A stretch of 64,000 bases of DNA, taken from the NCBI RefSeq assembly GCF_015711475.1, contig NZ_CP065027.1, forward strand, positions 1,612,001-1,676,000, given 5' to 3'. This document shows, piece by piece, positions 37,583 through 46,525 of this stretch. The notes under the pieces are model-generated. The model ran no database searches, had not been told where the DNA came from, and saw nothing but the letters and a program-made list of their open reading frames with translations. The translations under genes and the position numbers were made by a program. This DNA is from Actinomyces trachealis (GTDB lineage: Bacteria; Actinomycetota; Actinomycetes; Actinomycetales; Actinomycetaceae). Position 1 is the stretch's first letter. Every line of letters starts with the position of its first letter.

Positions 37583-38518
37583 TCACGCGCCTTGCGCACA
37601 GCCCTCCTGTGCGAGCAGGCGGTCAATCTCATCGGCTCGTGGCGCCCGGGCGGGCCCCACGCGGGCTACCGCCTCAGCGGCTGCAGCATTGGCACGGCGG
37701 GCAGCGGCCAATGTGTCCAGGCCGCTCATCATCCCGGCCACCAGCACGCCAGTGTGCGTGTCACCGGCACCGGTCGTGTCTACGACGTCGCGAGCAAAGC
37801 CGGGCACCTCCACTGGCCTGCCCCCTACCGGCCACAGTACACAGCCATGCACCCCGGTTCGCCGTACGATCAGGGCGTTAGGGGCGGCGGCACGCATGGC
37901 GGCGGGTGACCCGAGCCGGGCGGAGAGCCCGGAGATTTCCAGGTGGTTGCCGGTCAGCAGGGTGGTGCGAGCTAGCAGAGCCTCTAGGTCCTCGTCGCTG
38001 ATCTCGGCCTCCACCGGCCCCAGGTCCATGGCCAGACCCACACCCTCGCGCAGGTTCAGCAGCCAGGGCACCAGCAGGGCCCGGGAAGAAGGGTGGACTA
38101 GGTCGTATCCGGTGGCGTAAACCCAGTCTCCGGGCTGGAACTCAAGCAGGTCCAGGTCCTCGATCTGCGGCTCGTTCTCCACGCCCTCAGTGGTGATGAA
38201 GGTGCGTCGGCCGGAGGCGTCCACCAAAGTGGTGCAGGTGCCGATGTCTCCCACCAGTTCACTGACCAGCAGCTCGACGCCGTCGCGCATAAGCGCCTCC
38301 CGCACCAGCACAGAGTTAGAACCAGTTCCCAGGGTGGCTGCCAGACCAGCGGGCACTCCTTGGCGTGCCACGGCTGAGACCACCGTGTAACCACCACCGA
38401 CGGCTGGGCCTGAGGAGGTGGCGGTAACCGCCCCACCGGGCGCTGGGATGCGGGTGACGTGCAAGGGCAGGTCGATCAGGACCGAGCCGGTGGAGATGAA
38501 GCACGCGGGACGACGCAT
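37583..38518 (-). CDS. PfkB-family carbohydrate kinase (ribokinase-like)
   Basis: 311 aa. Contains the PfkB end signature DTTGAGDTHTGVLVAGMMSG with the catalytic Asp and anion hole GAGD, and an N-terminal GPAVGGGYTVVSAVARQG where sugar kinases bind substrate (most have GG-x2-N-A; here GG-x2-V). GD-x-T is GDTH instead of the usual GDAF. Sugar or nucleoside substrate not predictable. Begins 10 bp after the rnj stop, so likely co-transcribed with RNase J. Confidence 0.82.
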   Translation of the reverse strand: MRRPACFISTGSVLIDLPLHVTRIPAPGGAVTATSSGPAVGGGYTVVSAVARQGVPAGLAATLGTGSNSVLVREALMRDGVELLVSELVGDIGTCTTLVDASGRRTFITTEGVENEPQIEDLDLLEFQPGDWVYATGYDLVHPSSRALLVPWLLNLREGVGLAMDLGPVEAEISDEDLEALLARTTLLTGNHLEISGLSARLGSPAAMRAAAPNALIVRRTGVHGCVLWPVGGRPVEVPGFARDVVDTTGAGDTHTGVLVAGMMSGLDTLAAARRANAAAAEAVARVGPARAPRADEIDRLLAQEGCAQGA

Positions 38519-38528
38519 AGCGGGCGCC

Positions 38529-40214
38529 TCAGGCCTCGATCACGACGGGCACAATCATGGGGCGACGGCGCAGGCGGCGGCCCACCCAGCGGCCCAGGGC
38601 GCGGCGCATGGCCTGCTGCATGGAGTGGGCGTCGGCGTTGCCGGAGTCCAGAGCGTCTTCCAGGGCGGAGGTGACGTCGGGCAGGACCTCATCAAAAACA
38701 GAGTCATCCTCAGCCACGCCGCGAGCCTGGATGTGCGGGCCAGCCAGGATGGTGCCAGTCTTGGTCTCTACCACGGCATAGACGGACACGAAGCCCTCCT
38801 CCGCCAGGATGCGACGGTCCTTCAGCTCAGACTCGTCAATCTCCCCCACGGAGGAGCCGTCCACGTAGACGTAGCCGCAGGGCACAGCCCCAGCGATGCG
38901 GGCCTTGCCGTCCAGCAGGTCCACCACCACGCCGTCCTCACAGAGCATGACGCGCTCGGGGGCGATGCCGGTCTTGACCGCCAAAGCACCGTTGGCCACC
39001 AGGTGGCGAATCTCCCCGTGGATGGGCAAGACGTTGGCGGGCTGGACAATGTTGTAGACGTGCAGGAGTTCCTCGGAAGAGGCGTGCCCGGAGACGTGCA
39101 CGCGCGCGTTGCCCTGGTGGACCACGCGAGCTCCCAGGCGCATGAGCTGGTTAATGACCCGGTACACGGAGTTCTCGTTCCCGGGGATTAGAGAGGAGGC
39201 GAAGATGACGGTGTCGCCGGGCTCCAAAGAGATGGACTTGTGTTCACCGTGTGCCATACGGGACAGGGCGGCCATAGGCTCGCCCTGGCTGCCGGTAGCC
39301 ATTAGTACGCGCTCGTGTGGTGGCAGGGAGGTGATGTCGCGGGCGTCGATCAGGATCCCCTGGGGCACCTTGAGGTAGCCACGTTCGGCAGCGATACCCA
39401 TGTTGCGCACCATGGAGCGGCCAATGAGGGCCACACGGCGACCGTGGGCGTCGGCGGCGTCAAGAACCTGTTGGACGCGGTGCACGTGGCTGGCGAAGGA
39501 GGCAACGACGATCTGCTGGTCGGACTCCGCAAAGACGTTGTCCAACACGGGGCCGATCTCATTCTCGTGCCCGATCATGCCGGGCACCTCAGCGTTGGTG
39601 GAGTCCACACAGAACAGGTCCACGCCCTCCTCACCGAAGCGGGCGAAGGAGCGCAGGTCCGTGATGCGCCCGTCGATGGGCAGCGAGTCCATCTTGAAGT
39701 CACCGGTGACCAGAGCGCTGCCAGCGTCGGTGCGGATCATGACAGCCATCGCGTCGGGGATGGAGTGGTTGACGGCCACGAACTCCAGGTCGAAGGGGCC
39801 GTAGCTGGCCACCTCCTGCTCTTTAACCTCATGCAGGATGGGACGGATGCGGTGCTCTTTGAGCTTGGCGTCAACGAAGGCGAGGGTCAGTTCGCTCCCC
39901 ACCAGGGGGATGTCCTCGCGCAGGCGCAGCAGGTAGGGCACAGCACCGATGTGGTCCTCGTGACCGTGAGTTAGCACCATGGCCACGACGTCGTCGAGGC
40001 GCTCACGAATGTGGTCGAAGTCCGGGAGGATCAGGTCCACCCCGGGCTGGTCTTCCTCCGGGAAGAGGACGCCGCAATCAACAATGAGAAGCTTGCCCTC
40101 GGTCTCGAAGACCGTCATGTTGCGTCCAACCTCACCGAGGCCGCCGAGCGGAACCACTCGCATCGCGCCGTCAGGAATCGGACCGGGGGCTTTAAGCATG
40201 GGGAAACTCGTCAC
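38529..40214 (-). CDS. rnj: Ribonuclease J
   Basis: Metallo-beta-lactamase/beta-CASP nuclease with 5'-3' exo- and endonuclease activity in mRNA decay and rRNA maturation. Metal ligands in THGHEDHIGAVPYLL, the beta-CASP block (ATGSQGEPMAALSRMA) and the C-terminal HVSGHASSEELLHVYNIVQPANVLPIHGE are intact. 561 aa. The GTG at 40214 starts the frame; an ATG five codons later is an alternative. Leftward, with the PfkB gene directly behind and a tRNA cluster in front. Confidence 0.95.
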   Translation of the reverse strand: MTSFPMLKAPGPIPDGAMRVVPLGGLGEVGRNMTVFETEGKLLIVDCGVLFPEEDQPGVDLILPDFDHIRERLDDVVAMVLTHGHEDHIGAVPYLLRLREDIPLVGSELTLAFVDAKLKEHRIRPILHEVKEQEVASYGPFDLEFVAVNHSIPDAMAVMIRTDAGSALVTGDFKMDSLPIDGRITDLRSFARFGEEGVDLFCVDSTNAEVPGMIGHENEIGPVLDNVFAESDQQIVVASFASHVHRVQQVLDAADAHGRRVALIGRSMVRNMGIAAERGYLKVPQGILIDARDITSLPPHERVLMATGSQGEPMAALSRMAHGEHKSISLEPGDTVIFASSLIPGNENSVYRVINQLMRLGARVVHQGNARVHVSGHASSEELLHVYNIVQPANVLPIHGEIRHLVANGALAVKTGIAPERVMLCEDGVVVDLLDGKARIAGAVPCGYVYVDGSSVGEIDESELKDRRILAEEGFVSVYAVVETKTGTILAGPHIQARGVAEDDSVFDEVLPDVTSALEDALDSGNADAHSMQQAMRRALGRWVGRRLRRRPMIVPVVIEA

Positions 40215-40264
40215 AGCTGGAGTCTAGCCGCGTGCGCAGAGCCTTGACGCCAAGCTTGGACGCG

Positions 40265-40296
40265 CAGGAGCCCGGCCATCGCTGACCGGGCTCCTG
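40265..40296 (-). terminator. Terminator of the tRNA-Gln/Glu transcript
   Basis: An 11-bp stem, CAGGAGCCCGG (40265-40275) with CCGGGCTCCTG (40286-40296), lies directly beyond the 3' end of the last tRNA-Glu on the leftward strand. Confidence 0.75.
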
Positions 40297-40300
40297 ATTG

Positions 40301-40376
40301 TGGTACCCCGTACCGGATTTGAACCGGTGCCGCCGCCGTGAGAGGGCGGTGTCCTAGGCCGCTAGACGAACGGGGC
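40301..40376 (-). tRNA. tRNA-Glu (anticodon CTC), CCA encoded
   Basis: Cloverleaf on the leftward strand: acceptor GCCCCGT/ACGGGGT, anticodon stem CCGCC/GGCGG with loop CTCTCAC (anticodon CTC) and T arm GGTTCAAATCC. The terminal CCA is genomically encoded (40301-40303). Confidence 0.95.
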
Positions 40377-40408
40377 CTGTATTTAGTTGTAGCCGGTGAA
40401 CCGACTCG

Positions 40409-40481
40409 TACCCCGTACCGGATTTGAACCGGTGCCGCCGCCGTGAGAGGGCGGTGTCCTAGGCCGCTAGACGAACGGGGC
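40409..40481 (-). tRNA. tRNA-Glu (anticodon CTC), CCA not encoded
   Basis: Identical in the mature body to the copy at 40301-40376 and offset by exactly 105 bp, including the start of the flank (cctgtNtttagttgt). After the discriminator base the genome reads CGA, so CCA must be added enzymatically. A recent tandem duplication. Confidence 0.95.
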
Positions 40482-40552
40482 CTGTGTTTAGTTGTGTGAG
40501 CACGCCTACACCGCAAGAACTCCAAGGACCTGGCAGGCACAAGACGCATTCG

Positions 40553-40624
40553 CTGGGGTACCAGGACTCGAACCTAGAATGGCTGAACCAGAATCAGCTG
40601 TGTTGCCAATTACACCATACCCCA
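40553..40624 (-). tRNA. tRNA-Gln (anticodon CTG)
   Basis: Acceptor TGGGGTA/TACCCCA, anticodon stem GCTGA/TCAGC with loop TTCTGGT (anticodon CTG), T arm GGTTCGAGTCC. First of the leftward Gln-Glu-Glu set, next to gltX, whose product would load both tRNA types if this organism lacks GlnRS as most actinobacteria do. Confidence 0.93.
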
Positions 40625-40709
40625 TTGAAGCTCTACACCTCCCAGCCCGTGGGCGGCGCAGCGGGTCAGAATCTACAGGCAGGCCTGCACGGTAGCAAAT
40701 CCCCATCGC

Positions 40710-41467
40710 GTGAACACAGACACACAGGAAACAATAGGATCTGATTACTCCCTCCTCCGACCTGACGAAGAGGTCAAGATACCCCGCGAGGGCATCGTTA
40801 CTGTGCTGGCCGTGGCCTGCGCCCCTGCATCGCCCTGTCCCGGCTGCGGCAACGCCAGGGACTCCCACAACGCCACCCAACCCAACGGCCCGGTGGCCAC
40901 CTCCCGTGAACGGGAGCCTGACCGTCCTGCGCCCAGCTCTGAGACCCCGCCTGACTCATATCTGAGCGCTCCGAGCACCCAGCTACCTACGCCGCCTCAG
41001 CCAAAAGCCACCTCAGGCAATGGGGTGATTCCCATCAACCCCTCCGCCCGCCCTACCACCGCCCCGGCACCAACACCTTGGAGTGCCCCTGACATCAAGT
41101 TCTACGTGGAAGACTCCACCGTCTGGTACTACGACCAGAGTGTCATCAATGAGAACGCGGTCTCGGACAAGGGCAACATTGAGGACCACCGCACCAACAA
41201 TGGTCAGTGCGTAGACTTCGTCCACCGGGACATCAAGGCGGAGACACAGGCGGCACGATGGAGGGATACTGGCTGCTCTACACCGGTGTCTTCAACTACG
41301 ATGACGGCAGCTCCAGGCTCGTTGAAGGCTACAGGTTCGCCAGGGTAGTGAAGGATGCTGGACTGCGCTTATCGGTCCAGGTCATGTGTGACCAGGGCGC
41401 CGACGAGTGGATGACAATCCTCAGGGGCATCCGTCTGGAAGGCGCCACTGCTGGCAAGATGCACTGA
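40710..41467 (+). pseudogene. Frameshifted exported-protein gene of unknown family
   Basis: The first frame (from GTG 40710) has a short hydrophobic stretch ending AVACAPASPC, then a long Pro/Ser/Thr linker and a globular piece (IKFYVEDSTVWYYDQSVINENAV...NGQCVDFVHRDIKAETQAA). It loses sense near 41255, where the next frame continues plausibly (MEGYWLLYTGVFNYDDGSSRLVEGYRFARVV...) to a stop at 41467. One indel would make a protein of about 250 aa. The sequence resembles nothing I can name. The weak N terminus (charged residues before the hydrophobic run) suggests the signal peptide is also damaged or the start lies elsewhere. Confidence 0.6.
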
Positions 41468-41503
41468 CCTTCCAGCGGGATACGAGGATGAGAGCCGATG
41501 GCC

Positions 41504-43075
41504 TCAGCCTAGGCGCTCGCACAGGGAACGTAGTCTGGCCAGGCAGGAGCCACGCCCCAGGATCTCCATGGACTCGAACAGCGGCGGAGAAACCTGACGG
41601 CCCGTCACTGCCACGCGTAGCGGCCCGAAGGCCAGCCGCGGCTTGATACCCAGTCCCTCAATGATCGCCTCACGCAGGACCTCCTCTAGGCGTTCGGTAT
41701 GCCACTCTCCCTCAGCCAGGGGCTCCAGCGCCGCGATGGCGGTGTTCAGCACGGTGGGGGCAGAGTCCTTGAGTTTGCCCACGGCTTGGTCATCCAGGGA
41801 CAGGTCGGCGTCGGCAGTGAACAGGAAGCCGAGCATGTCCCGGGCCTCACCGAGCAGCTGGATGCGCGTCTGGATGAGCGGGGCAGCGGCGGTGAGAACT
41901 TCCTGCTCGCGGGGACTCAGCTCAGCAAAGGCGCTGCCAGACACGAGTGGCTTGGCGGTCCACTCAGGGTTGGCGGGGTCGGGGTAGACGTCTGCGAGGT
42001 AGGGGACCAGGCGGTCACGGAAATCCTCTGGTGCGAGCAGGCGCACGTGCTCGGCGTTGATGGCCTCGCATTTTTTGGGGTCAAAACGGGCCGGGTTGGG
42101 GTTGACGTCGTGCACGTCAAAATTCTGCACCATCTGGGTGGGACTGAAGATGTCCTCATCCTTGGATAGGGACCAGCCCAGCAGCGCCAGGTAGTTGAGT
42201 AGGCCCTCAGGGAGCATGCCGCGGTGACGATGGATCAGAAGGTTGGACTCGGGGTCACGCTTGGAAAGCTTTTTGTTTCCCTCCCCCATGACATAAGGCA
42301 GGTGCCCGAACTCGGGCATTACCTGGGCCCGGCCTATCGCCATGAGGGCGCGGTACAGGACCACCTGGCGTGGGGTGGAGGATAGTAGGTCCTCGCCACG
42401 CAGCACATGGGTGATGCCCATGGCGGCGTCATCCACAGGGTTCACCAGGGTGTACAGGGGCGCACCGTTGGCGCGCACCACGACGTAGTCGGGCACGGAG
42501 CCTGCTTTGAAGGTGATGGGGCCGCGCACCAGATCGGTGAAGGTGATGTCCTCATCGGGCATGCGGACACGGAGCACCGGCTGACGGCCCTCAGCGCGGT
42601 AGGCGGCCTTCTGCTCATCGGTGAGGTCGCGGTCGGCGCCGTCGTAGCCCAGCTTAGGGTCGCGTCCGGCGGTCCGGTGGCGTGCCTCCACCTCCTCCGG
42701 GGTGGAGAAGGACTCGTAGAGGTACCCGGCCTCCAGCAGCTCGGCGGCGACCTGCTTGTACAGGTCCATGCGCTGGGACTGCCGGTAGGGCTCGTGCGGG
42801 CCACCCTTGCCCACGCCCTCGTCCCAGTCCAGGCCCAGCCAGGCCAAGGAGTCGAGGATGGCGTTGAAGGACTCCTCGGAGTCGCGGGCGGCGTCCGTGT
42901 CCTCAATACGGAACACGAAGGTGCCGCCCACGTGCCGGGCGTAGGCCCAGTTGAACAGGCAAGTGCGCACCATGCCCACGTGCGGGGTCCCGGTTGGTGA
43001 GGGGCAGAAGCGCACCCTCACCGGAGAGCTGGCGACGGCGTAGGGGGCGGGGGCGGAAGCGGCGTTGTCACTCAT
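41504..43075 (-). CDS. gltX: Glutamyl-tRNA synthetase
   Basis: Class I synthetase charging tRNA-Glu (and probably tRNA-Gln for later amidation). The HIGH motif appears as HVGM in [23 protein letters not shown], the KMSKS-like motif as KKLSKRD, with [15 protein letters not shown] between. 523 aa including the C-terminal anticodon-binding helices. ATG 43075. Located beside two tRNA-Glu and a tRNA-Gln gene. Confidence 0.95.
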   Translation of the reverse strand: MSDNAASAPAPYAVASSPVRVRFCPSPTGTPHVGMVRTCLFNWAYARHVGGTFVFRIEDTDAARDSEESFNAILDSLAWLGLDWDEGVGKGGPHEPYRQSQRMDLYKQVAAELLEAGYLYESFSTPEEVEARHRTAGRDPKLGYDGADRDLTDEQKAAYRAEGRQPVLRVRMPDEDITFTDLVRGPITFKAGSVPDYVVVRANGAPLYTLVNPVDDAAMGITHVLRGEDLLSSTPRQVVLYRALMAIGRAQVMPEFGHLPYVMGEGNKKLSKRDPESNLLIHRHRGMLPEGLLNYLALLGWSLSKDEDIFSPTQMVQNFDVHDVNPNPARFDPKKCEAINAEHVRLLAPEDFRDRLVPYLADVYPDPANPEWTAKPLVSGSAFAELSPREQEVLTAAAPLIQTRIQLLGEARDMLGFLFTADADLSLDDQAVGKLKDSAPTVLNTAIAALEPLAEGEWHTERLEEVLREAIIEGLGIKPRLAFGPLRVAVTGRQVSPPLFESMEILGRGSCLARLRSLCERLG

Positions 43076-43195
43076 GGTGACCCCAGCCTAGCGCCGTGCC
43101 GCACCGCTCCCCCACCGGCCAGGCCCGGCCTTGTGCGCCGCTAGGCCCGGTTTCGCGACGGTGCGCCGGAGCGGACCACGCTTAAACTCGCCTAT

Positions 43196-44407
43196 GTGAC
43201 ACCAGCGAACCTCTCCCCCACCACACACGACCTCGAAGCCTCCTGGGATGCCCTAACCGCTGAGGAGCTGCGTCGGCGCGGCTCGCTGAAGTGGACGGTC
43301 GAGCCGGGCGTCATCGGCGCCTGGGTCGCCGAGATGGACCTGGGCACCGCCCCGGTGGTCACCGAGGCCCTACAACAGGCTGTGACTGACGGCACCTTGG
43401 GCTACCTGCCCCCGCAGCTAGCCCAGCAGGTGGCTACAGTCACGGCCGACTTCCAGGCCAGCCGCTACGACTGGCAGGTGTCCGCCCAGGACGTGAACCT
43501 GCTGCCGGACGTGCTCTCCGGCCTGCGGGCGATCCTAGAGCGGCACAGCCGCCCAGGTACTGACGTGATCGTACCCACCCCCGCATACATGCCCTTCCTG
43601 ACCATTCCCGCACAGTACGGTCGGCGTTGCGTGCAGGTTCCTGCCCTCAAGAGGGCAGGGGCGGACGGCAGCCCCCGCTGGTCCTTAGACCTGGAGGGCA
43701 TTGAACGGGCCATGCGGGAAGGGGCCGGGGTCCTGGTGCTATGCAACCCTTGGAACCCCGTGGGGCGGGTGCTCAACGCGGCCGAGCTGGACGCCGTGGC
43801 CAGTCTCTCCACCCGCTACGGCGTCACGGTGTTCGCCGACGAGATCCACGGCCCCCTGGTGCTTGACCCGGCCCTGCGCCACGTGCCTTACGCCTCCCGT
43901 CCGGAGGCAGACCCGGCCCTGACCTTCACCGCAACCGCAGTCTCCAAGGGCTGGAACGTGGCGGGGCTGAAGTGTGCCCAGCTCATTGCCTCCGGTGGGG
44001 CACGGACCCGGTGGGAGGCCAGCCCCCTTTCAAGGCACCTGGAGATGGAGGCCTCCATCCTGGGGGCCAGGGCGGCGGTGGCCGCCCTGAGCCCGGACGG
44101 GGTGGCCTGGCTGGAGGTCCTGCGCGGCTATCTGTGGGGCAATGTGCAGCTGCTTGCGCGTGATCTCTCTCAGGTTCCTGGCGCAGAACTGACCCGTCCT
44201 GAGGGCACCTACCTGGCCTGGCTGGACCTGAGCGGGACGCCTGCGGCCGCGAGCCCCGCCCGCTTCCTGCTGGAGCGGGCGCGGGTGTCCGTCAACGACG
44301 GCGCCACCTTCGGCCGCGGCTTCGAGTCCTTCGCCCGTCTCAACCTGGCGGCCCCACGGACGCTGGCCCTAGAGACCGCCTCGAAGATCGCCCAGGCGCT
44401 GGCCTGA
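43196..44407 (+). CDS. MalY/PatB-type PLP-dependent aminotransferase or C-S lyase
   Basis: Fold-type I PLP enzyme of the MalY/PatB group (cystathionine beta-lyase-like). Shows WVAEMDLGTAPVV near the N terminus (the family motif W.ADMDF is degenerate), LCNPWNPVGRV, FADEIHGPLVL and the PLP-lysine in TATAVSKGWNVAGLKCAQLI, then RPEGTYLAWLDLS. 403 aa, normal length. GTG start at 43196. It may release H2S and pyruvate from cysteine conjugates or act as a general aminotransferase. Divergent from gltX and convergent with the FAH-family gene. Confidence 0.85.
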   Translation: MTPANLSPTTHDLEASWDALTAEELRRRGSLKWTVEPGVIGAWVAEMDLGTAPVVTEALQQAVTDGTLGYLPPQLAQQVATVTADFQASRYDWQVSAQDVNLLPDVLSGLRAILERHSRPGTDVIVPTPAYMPFLTIPAQYGRRCVQVPALKRAGADGSPRWSLDLEGIERAMREGAGVLVLCNPWNPVGRVLNAAELDAVASLSTRYGVTVFADEIHGPLVLDPALRHVPYASRPEADPALTFTATAVSKGWNVAGLKCAQLIASGGARTRWEASPLSRHLEMEASILGARAAVAALSPDGVAWLEVLRGYLWGNVQLLARDLSQVPGAELTRPEGTYLAWLDLSGTPAAASPARFLLERARVSVNDGATFGRGFESFARLNLAAPRTLALETASKIAQALA

Positions 44408-44461
44408 CGGGCGCCACGCCCTGCTAGGGCCGCCCCGCCGTCGCCGTCGGGTACAGAAGTC

Positions 44462-45286
44462 TTAGCGACGCACGACGGGGTTGGAGAAGGAGCCGATGCC
44501 CTCCACCTCGACCTCCACCCGCTGCCCGGCCTGGAGTGGCCCCACCCCGGCGGGCGTGCCGGTGAGCAGCACGTCACCGGGCAGCAGCGTGAAGATGTGG
44601 GAGACGTAGGAGACCAGCTCCGCCACCGGGTGGAGCATCTGGGCGGTGCTGGCCTCCTGGATCAGCCGCCCGTCCACCCGGGCCCGGACCACGGCCTGGT
44701 CCGGGTCAAAACCACCCGGCTTCCCCGGCTCCGGCACCTCGATCCAGGGCCCCAGCGGGCAGGAGGTGTCGAAGGTCTTGGCGCGCGCCCAGGTGGCGTC
44801 GCTGCGTTGGCAGTCGCGGGCGGTGACGTCGTTGGCCACGGTGTAGCCCAGGAGCACGCGGGTGGCGTCGGTTGGGGAGAGGTCCTTGGCCAGAGACTTG
44901 ATGACCACGGCCAGCTCCGCTTCGTGGTGGACCTCCTGGGACCAGGGCGGCAGCACGATGGGGGCGTCAGGGCCGATGACGGCCGTGTTCGGCTTGAGGA
45001 AGATGACGGGCTCGGCGGGGAGCTCGGCCCCAAGCTCACGGGCGTGGTCGGCGTAGTTCTTGCCGATGCCGACGACCTTGGAGCGGGGGATCACCGGGGA
45101 GACCAGGCGTGCCTCCGACAGGGGCACCACCTGGCCGGTGGCCTCCGGCAGGGTGTACAGGGGGTCACCCTTGAGGACCACCAGGTGCCCTTGGCTCTCC
45201 CCGTTGGGGGTGGTGCCGTCTGTGGGCAAACCTTCGACGATGCCGTAGAACAGCTCGTCACCGGTGGAGAATCGCGCGATCTTCAT
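44462..45286 (-). CDS. Fumarylacetoacetate hydrolase (FAH) family protein
   Basis: 274 aa. The metal-site motifs of the family are present: VGIGKNYADHARELG, then VIFLKPNTAVIG, VHHEAELAVVI (Glu-x-Glu ligands) and TGTPAGVGPLQAGQRVEVEVEGIGSFSNPVV. Members include oxaloacetate decarboxylases (FAHD1-like), acylpyruvases and hydroxyhepta-dienoate isomerases; no degradation pathway genes lie nearby, so I would expect an oxaloacetate decarboxylase/acylpyruvase-like role. Often found near gltX in actinobacteria. Confidence 0.85.
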   Translation of the reverse strand: MKIARFSTGDELFYGIVEGLPTDGTTPNGESQGHLVVLKGDPLYTLPEATGQVVPLSEARLVSPVIPRSKVVGIGKNYADHARELGAELPAEPVIFLKPNTAVIGPDAPIVLPPWSQEVHHEAELAVVIKSLAKDLSPTDATRVLLGYTVANDVTARDCQRSDATWARAKTFDTSCPLGPWIEVPEPGKPGGFDPDQAVVRARVDGRLIQEASTAQMLHPVAELVSYVSHIFTLLPGDVLLTGTPAGVGPLQAGQRVEVEVEGIGSFSNPVVRR

Positions 45287-45456
45287 GCGCCCAGCCTAGT
45301 GCGCTCAGGAGGTGGAGGCCGCACAGGCCAGCGCTCAGGCAATCCTGTTACACCGGGCACTGACGGGGTTTAGTGACGGTAGGCGGACTCGGTTCAGACC
45401 TCTCCGGGCAGGTACAGGTTGCCTGGGGCCACGAAGCGTATGTGTTTCGGCCTGCC

Positions 45457-46416
45457 CTACAGGTGGGCCTCGCACTGGGCCTCCCAGTCGCGCAGCGCCC
45501 CGAAGGCCCACTTGCCTAGCAGCAGGATGGCGATGATGTTGATGACCGCTATGAATCCCCTGGCCACGTCCGAGAAGGTCCACACAAAGTTGAAGGTGGA
45601 GACCGAGCCCACGAAGGTAGCCACCAGGATCATGCTGCGCAACCAGTAGTGCCTGGAGCCCTGCTTGCGGCTGAGGAAGTCCACGTTCACCTCAGCGTAG
45701 GTGTAGTTGCCCAGCAGGGAGGTGTACGAAGATCATGAAGGTCATCAGGTACTTGGACCAGTCTCCCAGGGCGGCGGTGGCGGCCGGGTCGTAGACGCCT
45801 GCGAGCAGGATGATCAGGGCGGTGGCGGTACACACGATGATGGTGTCCACGAACACTCCCAGGGACTGGATGAATCCCTGGTTGACGGAGTGGGCGGTGG
45901 CAGCGTTGGGTACCGAACCCTGTCCGGCCTCGTTGGAGAACATGCCGCGCTTGATGCCGTTGCGGGCGGCCGCGTACATGCCCGCCATAAAGGGCGCTAT
46001 CCACTCGGTGATGGTGGCCACCTGCTTGATGCCACGGAAGACGATCGGCGCGGACAGGCCCACCAGCACCAGGCCGGTGACCCAGGGTTCCACCTCGAAG
46101 CTGCCCTCGATCGTGTTGGCGATGGCCACACCGACGATGTTGTCGGTGCCCACCCGGGAGGCCACCCCGATGGCGAAGGCCTGGAAGGAGGAGATCGAGC
46201 CCTCCACCTCGTCGGACTCACGGGCATCCGTAATGGCCTTGACCATGTGCCGCAGGCAGCGGAACTGCAGCCCCTGGGTGCGCACCGTGAACCAGTGAGG
46301 ATCAGGAGCCAGGCCAGCAGGCTGCCGTAAAGGTAGCCGGAGAAGGTGTCCAGCTGGGCAGTGGCCTTCTCCAGGAGCCCCAGCTCAGCGTCGAGCGAAA
46401 GGTTGAAGGGAGTCAC
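45457..46416 (-). pseudogene. Decayed AGCS-family sodium:alanine/glycine symporter
   Basis: Pieces in several frames align with the three intact neighbours: an N terminus at 46416 (TPFNLSLDAELGLLEKATAQLDTFSGYLYG), a frame change near 46290, SSFQAFAIGVASRVGTDNIVGVA, then KRGMFSNEAGQGSVPNAATAHSVNQGFIQSLGVFVDT, a second frame change near 45715, and NVDFLSRKQGSRHYW to the end. Two internal segments are missing in frame: after VGVAIA (a loss spanning the GGPGA...LWMWLVALVGMATAF region) and after FMAGMYA (the stretch before the RNGIKRG motif). With about a third of the transporter gone it cannot function. Confidence 0.88.
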
Positions 46417-46525
46417 GGAGCCGCATCGTAGGGGCCCTGTGTGTCACACACCGTGTCACAGACCGCCCGGATTGTTTCTGACGTGTGTCCGGCAGCGCCA
46501 GGCGTCCACGCGCAGCCCCGGCGTC

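Noticed and set aside
38418..39974. Several long rightward open frames antisense to the kinase and RNase J genes
   Set aside because: High GC gives few stop codons; they are shadows of genes with clear motifs on the other strand.
40301..40481. Long direct repeat that might be an attachment site or transposon end
   Set aside because: It is fully explained by tandem tRNA-Glu genes; no integrase or transposase is nearby.
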